Below are positions 57,481-64,000 of a stretch of DNA of 64,000 nt, one piece after another (the stretch's first letter is position 1; the number at the start of each line of letters is the position of its first letter). The position numbers were made by a program, and so were the translations under genes. A model generated the notes under the pieces. That model had not been told where the DNA came from. It was given only the letters and a program-made list of their open reading frames with translations, and made no database searches. Origin of the DNA: Catenovulum maritimum (GTDB taxonomy: Bacteria; Pseudomonadota; Gammaproteobacteria; Enterobacterales; Alteromonadaceae); contig NZ_KQ130485.1 of assembly GCF_001050375.1 (NCBI RefSeq), positions 124,001 through 188,000 of the forward strand, in the 5' to 3' direction.

Positions 57481-57847
57481 TATTTTTTACACTTAGTTGG
57501 TTTTCTGAGAATGATTTTACTTGTGTTTTGTTAAGCAAAAGCTTTTGTTTTTTACCTTGGTTATTTAACAGCACGTAATTGTTTTCGATTGCGATTAATT
57601 TAACCTGATTACTCAGTCGATCGCCTACCTGGTATACCTTGTTATTGATGATAGCTGATCGTGCATTACCTGAATATGTTAATGCTTGTAATTTATAAAC
57701 TTTATTTTTTTGTTTTTGAATAAAATTTGTTTGTTTTTGGCCTGCTTGGCCAAGCACACTAAAATCAGGCAGAGTCGGATCGACAAGATCAGCTAAGCTA
57801 ACTCGGCTAAAGGTTGCCAAAATGAGTAATAGAGTTACTTGCTTCAT
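57470..57847 (-). CDS. mshK: MSHA biogenesis protein MshK
   Basis: A 125-aa exported small protein (signal about 1-19, ATFSRVSLADLVDPTLP) of the PilP/MshK type, with a beta-rich core (SAIINNKVYQVGDRLSNQVKL). Thought to link the inner-membrane complex to the secretin. Overlaps mshJ by four and mshL by 11 bases. Confidence 0.85.
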   Translation of the reverse strand: MKQVTLLLILATFSRVSLADLVDPTLPDFSVLGQAGQKQTNFIQKQKNKVYKLQALTYSGNARSAIINNKVYQVGDRLSNQVKLIAIENNYVLLNNQGKKQKLLLNKTQVKSFSENQLSVKNNAN

Positions 57848-58530
57848 AAGCCTATAAACTCCTCGGTTAAGCTCAGCGATATTATCTCTATGGTTAAAAT
57901 ACCATTGGGATAAGTTTCCACACTGTAATCAAAGTTTTGCCAATAAAAACGCCAAGGTAAAGATTCAACCTGTTTTAAAAATTGGTAAATATCTTCATAT
58001 CTACCTTCTAATTTAAGCTTTATGCCATGTTGATATAAAACAATTTTCTCTTTATCGGCCGGTTCTATAGTTTCTGTTAGCTCTGCTTTATTGTTTAGTA
58101 AACTTTCACTCGGTATTGCGGCAAGGCTAATTATTTTCAGGTTAGATGTTTTGATTAACATACTTTCTAACACTTGAGTCATTTGCTCTGCACTAATTAA
58201 TTCTGTTTTTAGCTTTTGAATTTGCCCTTCAACCAATTCTATATTTTGGTTTAATTGCTCAATTTGTTGCTTGAGTGGCAAATTTACATCTATTTTAAGT
58301 TGTTCTTGAAGCTTGAGCGACGTTGAGTTGAGCCGAGTTAGCTTTTGTTCAAAATTTGTCAGTTCAGCTTGTTGCTGTTGCCATTTTTGCCATGTTGGCT
58401 CTATAAACCAAGTAAAGCCGCCAAATAAAAAGAAAACTAAGCCAGCAGATAAAATCATCACTTTTTCACGGATAGAAAAAGCCGTGTATTTTTCGCTTAT
58501 ATTTTGCCATTGCTGTTGGGCTTTATTCAT
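57844..58530 (-). CDS. mshJ: MSHA biogenesis protein MshJ (PilO-like)
   Basis: A 228-aa bitopic protein: one membrane helix (VMILSAGLVFFLFGGFTWFI, about 23-42), a coiled coil (about 45-115) and a ferredoxin-like PilO domain. Forms the alignment complex with the MshI proteins. Four-base overlaps on both sides. Confidence 0.87.
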   Translation of the reverse strand: MNKAQQQWQNISEKYTAFSIREKVMILSAGLVFFLFGGFTWFIEPTWQKWQQQQAELTNFEQKLTRLNSTSLKLQEQLKIDVNLPLKQQIEQLNQNIELVEGQIQKLKTELISAEQMTQVLESMLIKTSNLKIISLAAIPSESLLNNKAELTETIEPADKEKIVLYQHGIKLKLEGRYEDIYQFLKQVESLPWRFYWQNFDYSVETYPNGILTIEIISLSLTEEFIGL

Positions 58531-59174
58531 TCTGAATTGCCCCCTAATTTAGGTAGCGCTAGCTTAGTTTGCTGACTCATTTTATTGGTTTCGAATTGAC
58601 TGGTGACTGAGAATTCAGTGTACAAACCATTATCGGATGCCTTTAATTCTAAATTTTTGAAGCTTCGACCATTAAAGTAATTAGAGCTACTGAGTTGCTT
58701 CAGCCATTTAGGTATTTTATAGACTTGGTTGCTTGCACCGTTGAGTTTGATGTCATCTTGATTAAAGCTTATCTTATTAAGCCAAACACCCGCTAAGCGT
58801 TTATGAGATAAATCAAACATCAATTTTGAATATCCGAATTTTTCACCTTTAGTTCTTCTATTTACTTCAAACATTATTTTTTGTTCTAACGCGAGTTTAC
58901 GTTTTAAAATTTCAATGTTTTCAATTAACTTAGGATCTTGTTTTCGAGTCTGAATTGCACTATTGAACTCTTGGATCATAATTTCTTTGCTGTTAACCGA
59001 TTGCTTTAATTGCTTGTGTTCAGCATCAACTTGCTTAGCTTCTTGCTTTACCCAGAAACTAAAAATGGCAACCAATAAGATACTGACAGTCCAAGCTACT
59101 AATACTTTGGTTAAAGATAGTGGATCTGGCTTTGGCTTAAATTCATCTAAATAAAAATTGATATTGCGTTTCAC
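58527..59174 (-). CDS. mshI2: MSHA biogenesis protein MshI2 (PilN-like)
   Basis: A 215-aa PilN-type protein starting MKRNINFYLDEFKPKPDP, a membrane helix (KVLVAWTVSILLVAIFSFWV, about 23-42), coiled coil and a small periplasmic domain. The family is split in some bacteria as MshI1 and MshI2; here the two are separate genes with a four-base overlap. Confidence 0.87.
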   Translation of the reverse strand: MKRNINFYLDEFKPKPDPLSLTKVLVAWTVSILLVAIFSFWVKQEAKQVDAEHKQLKQSVNSKEIMIQEFNSAIQTRKQDPKLIENIEILKRKLALEQKIMFEVNRRTKGEKFGYSKLMFDLSHKRLAGVWLNKISFNQDDIKLNGASNQVYKIPKWLKQLSSSNYFNGRSFKNLELKASDNGLYTEFSVTSQFETNKMSQQTKLALPKLGGNSE

Positions 59175-60109
59175 GAATCAACTCCATTTAGTAACTCTTT
59201 TGCAGCGCCTACGGTTGGATAGAAACCTTGATCTACGTCTACCTCTGGTAATTCGTCAGCAACCCTATTTTTGAGTGGTAATACGGGAATGGTAAAATTC
59301 TCGCCAATTTTATCGATTAATAAATTTTGGTGTGGATTCGAAACTGCAAGGTAGATTCTTTTTACTGGCGCTTGTCTTAATTGGCTTTCAAAATAATCCA
59401 ATGAGCGCTGAATCTCTAAGCTTAAACTGTCTGATGCACCATGACTAATTTCTAGCTCTGCAAATTGCTCTAGATTGGTAAATCCTCTAATTCGTCTAAA
59501 AAAGAATAATTGACCATCTTTAACGATTTGCATTAATAGCTCTTCTTTAGGGTGATGGATAACTAGCATAGACGCATCTTCATCATTATTGAAAATATCT
59601 TGGTAAGCTAGCTCATCAACCGTGATTCTATGTAAGCTGTGGCAAGCTTTAGTCGCTATTTTAATTAACTCTTCAATAAATTTTTTCTTCGCCGCGATTA
59701 AATTGATTTTGTTTTGACCAAATATTTGGGTAGGTATATCAAAATATTCTATGACAACATCTTCTAAACTGCCTGAAATATAGTCTTTTGCTGAATATTT
59801 TAAAGCCGCAGCTATTTCTGCTTCTTCAACATCCGGCTTATCAACGACTAACATTTGATACTGGTCACCAGGCAAAACTATATTGAGTGTGGCGGTTTTT
59901 AGTAGTTCGTTTTTTAATATTTCTTCAATGCATTCACCCCAGCTAGTATCTGGCGTTTTAATTATTTCTTCATGGTGAACTGGCTTCTTTTGACCATTTA
60001 AGTATATGAGTAAATATAGGTGGGTACTGGTCATCATAAGCGCGGCAGTATGTGTAGCTGCACTTTTACGTTTTAATTTACCAATTAAGCTTCGAAAAAT
60101 ATTTGTCAT
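59171..60109 (-). CDS. mshI1: MSHA biogenesis protein MshI1 (PilM-like)
   Basis: A 312-aa cytoplasmic actin-like protein of the PilM/MshI type (LPGDQYQMLVVDKPDVEEAE; YFDIPTQIFGQNKINLIAAK). The ATG at 60109 has TTGGA six bases upstream and is preferred to the TTG at 60118. It is the first gene of the msh run; the 240-base region to the next gene start should hold the operon promoter. Confidence 0.85.
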   Translation of the reverse strand: MTNIFRSLIGKLKRKSAATHTAALMMTSTHLYLLIYLNGQKKPVHHEEIIKTPDTSWGECIEEILKNELLKTATLNIVLPGDQYQMLVVDKPDVEEAEIAAALKYSAKDYISGSLEDVVIEYFDIPTQIFGQNKINLIAAKKKFIEELIKIATKACHSLHRITVDELAYQDIFNNDEDASMLVIHHPKEELLMQIVKDGQLFFFRRIRGFTNLEQFAELEISHGASDSLSLEIQRSLDYFESQLRQAPVKRIYLAVSNPHQNLLIDKIGENFTIPVLPLKNRVADELPEVDVDQGFYPTVGAAKELLNGVDS

Positions 60110-60346
60110 AAAATCCAAGTTGGTATAAGCGTTGACTATATTAAAATAATGAACAAATTAGAGTTATTTATATTCCATTAATAATTATAAAAATCCATTT
60201 ATTAAGATAGAAACACAACTTTAGATTCTGGTTACTCCGCCAGTACTATAAACATTCACGCTATATCATGTGTAATGAATAAGTATATAATCTAATTATT
60301 GCTTATTAATCACAGCTTGCCAATAAGATTTAATCAGGAAGTTTAT

Positions 60347-61264
60347 TTGTTTCAAATACCTAGCCCAATTCAACAACTAAATTGTGAGCTTTTATCCAAA
60401 CATAATGTTGAATTATTCATCAAGCGAGATGATTTAATTCATAATGTAGTTTCAGGCAATAAATGGCGAAAATTACAGTCATACTTGGCTTTGGCTCAAG
60501 CTCAAAGCAAAGATGTAATGTCGTTTGGTGGTGCTTATAGTAACCACTTACATGCTTTAGCCTATGCTTGTGCCCAGCTTAAGCTGAAAGTTAGCGCTAT
60601 CATTCGCGGTGATCAAACAACTTCGCTTAATCCAACTTTGTTAGATTGCCAAGCTCAGGGGATGGCATTTCAGTTTGTTGATAGAAAAACCTATCAGCTT
60701 AGATATGACTCGCAATTTTTATCTGACTTACAGCAAGCAAATCCTAACTCGCTGATTATTCCTGAAGGTGGCTATGGCCAGCCTGCTATTGAGTCTGTTG
60801 CTCAGCTAGTTTCAGAAATAGACATAGATTTCGATACGATTGTTTGCCCTGTTGGCAGCGGAACAACTTTAGCTGGGGTTATATCAGCTTTAAAACCGCA
60901 TCAGCAAGCAATTGGTGTTTGTGCAATCGCGAAAGGTGAATATTTAGCACAGCAGATAGCGGATTTAGTCCCTAAAACGAGTAAAAACTGGCAGCTATGG
61001 ACAGAGTTTCATTTAGGCGGGTTTGCTAAGCTAAGCCCTGAGTTGCTGGCTTTCGTTAAAGACTTTTATCATACACATCAGATTTGCTTAGATCCTATTT
61101 ATACCAGTAAAACGGTTAGAGCTTTATTTGAGAAAATAAGTACCAATGCTTTTAACGGGCAAAAAATTGTCTTGATCCATACAGGAGGAGTACAAGGGTG
61201 GCGAGGCTTTGAACAAAGAGGTTTGGTAAACATTAATTCGCTCTTTGGTGATATTTTACTTTAG
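60347..61264 (+). CDS. D-cysteine desulfhydrase / ACC deaminase-family PLP enzyme
   Basis: A PLP enzyme of the tryptophan-synthase-beta fold, close to 1-aminocyclopropane-1-carboxylate deaminase and D-cysteine desulfhydrase. Core motifs are ELFIKRDDLIH, VSGNKWRKLQ with the PLP lysine, SFGGAYSNHLHALAYAC, VCPVGSGTTLAGV and a C-terminal LIHTGGVQGW. Which substrate is used cannot be told. No ATG fits: the frame can start at TTG 60299 or TTG 60347; AGGAAG lies seven bases before the second, which also puts the start right before the family's PSPIQ, so I choose 60347 (305 aa). It is on the plus strand between mshI1 and csrD/mshH. Confidence 0.85.
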   Translation: MFQIPSPIQQLNCELLSKHNVELFIKRDDLIHNVVSGNKWRKLQSYLALAQAQSKDVMSFGGAYSNHLHALAYACAQLKLKVSAIIRGDQTTSLNPTLLDCQAQGMAFQFVDRKTYQLRYDSQFLSDLQQANPNSLIIPEGGYGQPAIESVAQLVSEIDIDFDTIVCPVGSGTTLAGVISALKPHQQAIGVCAIAKGEYLAQQIADLVPKTSKNWQLWTEFHLGGFAKLSPELLAFVKDFYHTHQICLDPIYTSKTVRALFEKISTNAFNGQKIVLIHTGGVQGWRGFEQRGLVNINSLFGDILL

Positions 61265-61282
61265 CTGTTGTGTGAGGCGATA

Positions 61283-63160
61283 CTACTTGGTGAGTAAGTT
61301 GGCTTCGGGTTGATTAAAGTAGTGGCCTTGGGCCCCTGCTAAATGTAGCTGTTTAATTACTTGCCACTCAGCTTCCGTCTCTAAACCAAATGCGAATATC
61401 TTTATATTAGAGCCGGCACATGTACCTTGTAAGCTTCTGATAAAAAGTTGGTTCTCACTTCTTAGGTTGATGTTTCTAACAATGCTTGAATGTAATTTTA
61501 AGTAGCTGACCGGGTGCTGTTTTAAGTAACTTGAGTTAAGTACATATTGGCCAACTTGATCTATCAACAACCTAACATTGAGCCTGTCTAACTGGAAGAG
61601 GATGTTTTCTAACTCTTCACTATGCGTGACTATCGCATGCTCTGATATTTCAATAATTAAACGTTCAGCGTGGTGGGCATGAATAGTTAAGTGATTTATT
61701 AACCATTGTTTAAATTCCAAGTTAAGTAAAGATTCAACGTGGACATTGACACTACAGCGGACGGGGCTATTAATATCTTGATCAAATAGTTCAAATAATC
61801 GATTTAAAACATACCTATCAATAGGCGTTACTAAACCGCATTTTTGAGCCATAGGCATAAATAAGCTGGCGTTTAGAACCTTGCCATCTCGGTTTCTTAA
61901 TCTAACTAATACTTCTTGGTGATTGAGTTGCCGAGGTTGGATATTAATAACGGCCTGAAAATATAAGGCGAAACTCTGGTTGCTTAATGTCGATTCAAGC
62001 AAGGTGCGCCATTGTAACGAGCCCATAGTGACTGTTTTTACATTATCTTCATCCTGATACATAAACCAGTTACAGCTGCCTTGAAGCTGTGCTGCCCTAA
62101 TCGCCATATCAGCTTCAAGCAATATTTGAGTCAGGTTGTCGCCTGATTTGAAGGTCGCCACACCTATATGGTAGAAGCTATCTTTATCAACTTCTTTGGG
62201 GAGCCGAACATGCTCAAGTGCTCTAAGTAAATGATTACAGAGTTGCTCTATTTCTCGGATGGCAATATTAGGCAAAATAATGGCTAAATCTTGTGAGCTA
62301 TAGCGAGCAAAGATAGCTTGTGGATGTCTTCTTAGGCTTTGATTAATAATATTTGAGTATTGGTTTAACACTTCTATTGCTAAGTCTTCACCAAACTTCT
62401 CTTGCAGTTCATCGTAATGATTAAAACGAATGCCGATAACCGCGCCTTGCTCAATTTGTTCTTCAATATTGAGTAATGCTTCTAGCCTATTTTCAAAAAA
62501 AACTCGATTTCCAATCCCTGTTTCTGGATCTAAGAAGGTTTGAACCCGAATAAACTTGTCGACTTTGTTTTGTTCTTGTCTGGACCAAGAAAGTTCATCT
62601 AGCAGTTGGTTTATAACAGTGAATAAATCTTCGTGTTGGCTCTTATTTCTCGCTCTAGCCGACAGGTTTAACCGTCGCGCTTTTCTTTCTAAACTAAATA
62701 GCTGTTTTTCTGTGGTTCTGCTGAGTGACCAAAAAACTGAAAGGACAATTAGCCAAAAGCAAAAAAGGCTAACGGTAATAAAAATAATATGAGCCCCATC
62801 GACAACTATGTATCTTAAGTAAAAGCTTTTATTGCCCTCAATAGTGAAATTTTCGCTTTGTTGTGACCAATCTAACCAAGACTCTGGATTTAGTGGGATT
62901 CGCTTTTGTGTATCTAATTCGACAAACCAAGTCAATGTTGGATTGGACACTAGCGCTTGCTCTAATTCTTCTAGGCTAATCTCAGGTTTTAACTTAATTT
63001 GGTTAATAATATATTGATTGATTTGCTGCTCGGTAAGGTGGGAAATAGTTAAACACCAGACACTCACGCACGAAAGCATTAAAAAGCCTATGGCGATAGT
63101 GAATCTTCTTTGCCAAGCAAAGAGTGTTCTAGCTGATGTTTTTAGCGGAAGCGAGGCCAT
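61283..63160 (-). CDS. csrD: CsrD/MshH-type degenerate GGDEF-EAL regulator
   Basis: A 625-aa inner-membrane protein: two membrane helices (about 18-40 and 120-145), a periplasmic loop, a HAMP-like segment, then GGDEF-like (about 210-370) and EAL-like (about 385-620) domains. Both are degenerate: the GGDEF loop reads RYSSQDLAII and the EAL motif EVLVRL. That is the pattern of CsrD, which promotes RNase E decay of the CsrB/C regulatory RNAs rather than making or cleaving cyclic di-GMP, and in Vibrio it heads the msh locus as mshH. AGGT precedes the ATG. Confidence 0.82.
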   Translation of the reverse strand: MASLPLKTSARTLFAWQRRFTIAIGFLMLSCVSVWCLTISHLTEQQINQYIINQIKLKPEISLEELEQALVSNPTLTWFVELDTQKRIPLNPESWLDWSQQSENFTIEGNKSFYLRYIVVDGAHIIFITVSLFCFWLIVLSVFWSLSRTTEKQLFSLERKARRLNLSARARNKSQHEDLFTVINQLLDELSWSRQEQNKVDKFIRVQTFLDPETGIGNRVFFENRLEALLNIEEQIEQGAVIGIRFNHYDELQEKFGEDLAIEVLNQYSNIINQSLRRHPQAIFARYSSQDLAIILPNIAIREIEQLCNHLLRALEHVRLPKEVDKDSFYHIGVATFKSGDNLTQILLEADMAIRAAQLQGSCNWFMYQDEDNVKTVTMGSLQWRTLLESTLSNQSFALYFQAVINIQPRQLNHQEVLVRLRNRDGKVLNASLFMPMAQKCGLVTPIDRYVLNRLFELFDQDINSPVRCSVNVHVESLLNLEFKQWLINHLTIHAHHAERLIIEISEHAIVTHSEELENILFQLDRLNVRLLIDQVGQYVLNSSYLKQHPVSYLKLHSSIVRNINLRSENQLFIRSLQGTCAGSNIKIFAFGLETEAEWQVIKQLHLAGAQGHYFNQPEANLLTK

Positions 63161-63338
63161 CCATTACCTGCATTACATTATAATTATTATTAAATAACTC
63201 TAACCTAAAATCCTATATTCGCAACTATTGGATGAAATTTATACAAAATAATGTTTATTAAGGAGCAAGAGGATAGCACTCAAATGCTGACAGGGTTATC
63301 TGTTATTAATCTATTGGCGTGGATACTTGGCAGTCGTT

Positions 63339-63374
63339 ATAAAGCCTAACATTAGGTTTAATCTTAGGCTTTAT
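63339..63374. terminator. Hairpin downstream of the 134-aa gene
   Basis: An 11-pair perfect stem (ATAAAGCCTAA / TTAGGCTTTAT) with a 14-base loop that itself contains a CCTAA..TTAGG alternative pairing. It starts eight bases beyond the stop at 63382 in the minus direction. No T-run follows. Confidence 0.5.
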
Positions 63375-63381
63375 GAGGTGG

Positions 63382-63786
63382 TTATTTCATGAATGAAAAT
63401 AATTTAGAAAATAATCCAGCTTTTTCCGGTTTAATTTCTTGTGGTACAAAAATTCTCAAAGAGGCTGGTGCGCCTGGACCCCATGGCCACCAAGCAGCCA
63501 TAACTTCTGGAGATTCTTCTTCACCAAAAAGAAGTTGATCCCTTTCCATATCGGCAAAAATACCTGCACCTTGTTTTACTTCTTTTGGTGCTTTTTTGAT
63601 ATTTTTATTATTCCATTTTTGAGAAAAATGTTCCTTTAATGTTTGACTAACTTCAGGCATTAAAGGTTTAGGAATTTCGGCAATTAAAGCATCAAATCTT
63701 TGATCTGGTTGCCATTCAATTCCCTTCGGTAATTTAGCTAATAAACTATCACCGTGTTGTTTAATCATTTCTTGATTAACACTCAT
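63382..63786 (-). CDS. Conserved-looking 134-aa cytoplasmic protein, unknown
   Basis: I do not recognise this protein. It has no signal peptide and is mixed alpha/beta by pattern: an N-terminal helix with a LAKLPKGIEWQPDQRFDALI segment, a Lys-rich middle (NNKNIKKAPKEVKQG), then a notable run EVMAAWWPWGPGAPASLRIF and a hydrophobic end (LFSKLFSFMK) that could touch membrane. GGGAA stands ten bases before the ATG. Monocistronic. The Trp/Pro-rich stretch is unusual and may be a binding surface. Confidence 0.65.
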   Translation of the reverse strand: MSVNQEMIKQHGDSLLAKLPKGIEWQPDQRFDALIAEIPKPLMPEVSQTLKEHFSQKWNNKNIKKAPKEVKQGAGIFADMERDQLLFGEEESPEVMAAWWPWGPGAPASLRIFVPQEIKPEKAGLFSKLFSFMK

Positions 63787-63928
63787 TTTTCTAATTCCCG
63801 TTACAAACCAATCCCATAATTTTAGCAGAGTAAGGGGAATATAAGTATTAAATAATTTATGATTTAGTTCTCATTTTAGCTAAAAGCGCTTAATCTATTG
63901 ATTAGGATAAGTATGTGGGATTTAGGCA

Positions 63929-64000
63929 TGAAAAAAATAATCAGTAAAGTTTGCCAACTTGTAATTTTAATTGGGTTTGTTTGTTCTGTTAATGCTAAAG
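63929..64000 (+). CDS. Exported protein, 5' end only
   Basis: The first 24 codons of a gene that runs off the window: MKKIISK, a hydrophobic core (LVILIGFVCSV) and NAK, a standard signal peptide with likely cleavage after VNA. An ATG five codons upstream (63914, with AGGA before it) is also in frame. Product unknown. Confidence 0.5.

Overview
The window is about 64 kb of AT-rich gammaproteobacterial chromosome, most likely from a marine member of the Alteromonadales (Alteromonadaceae-like; genus not resolved). The pointers are the atpDC-glmU-(regulator)-glmS order, a complete MSHA pilus locus next to a CsrD/MshH-type gene, a TIGR01782-type TonB receptor, a PEP-CTERM/PrsT-like pair and many calcium-binding-like Asp-rich exported proteins. 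I saw no tRNA, rRNA, CRISPR array or prophage.

1-10.8 kb: the end of the ATP synthase operon (atpD partial, atpC) and the amino-sugar genes glmU and glmS, which together supply UDP-GlcNAc for the cell wall. glmS is preceded by a DeoR-family regulator with CGAAA repeats at its start. Between glmU and the regulator lie a repeat-built lipoprotein and a lipoprotein peroxiredoxin; a coiled-coil exported protein sits between atpC and glmU.

10.8-21 kb: small accessory genes: a short VOC protein, a divergent LysR/NAD(P)-binding pair with a palindromic operator candidate, two small proteins of unknown role, a hybrid histidine kinase convergent with a periplasmic binding protein, an alkaline-ceramidase-like membrane protein preceded by an overlapping 40-codon membrane microprotein gene, a MITE-like element, and a VIT/VWA surface protein whose stop codon is supplied by that element.

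21-30.3 kb: serC and serA (serine synthesis), a PrsT-like TPR protein with a choice-of-anchor-A PEP-CTERM protein, the mutY-yggX-tpm operon and yciH.

30.3-42.5 kb: a three-gene phytate-use operon (TonB receptor, acid phosphatase, dual-domain phytase), a degenerate GGDEF protein coupled to an AraC regulator, and an eroded ATP-grasp/alpha-E/transglutaminase cluster into which an IS3-family element has inserted, joining the remains of what look like two different ATP-grasp genes.

42.6-63.2 kb: a full MSHA type IV pilus operon on the minus strand (mshI1-I2-J-K-L-M-N-E-G-F-B-A-C-D-O-P-Q) with nearly all genes overlapping, then a plus-strand D-cysteine desulfhydrase/ACC deaminase-like gene wedged between mshI and the csrD/mshH homologue. 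The window ends with an unknown minus-strand gene and the first codons of an exported protein.
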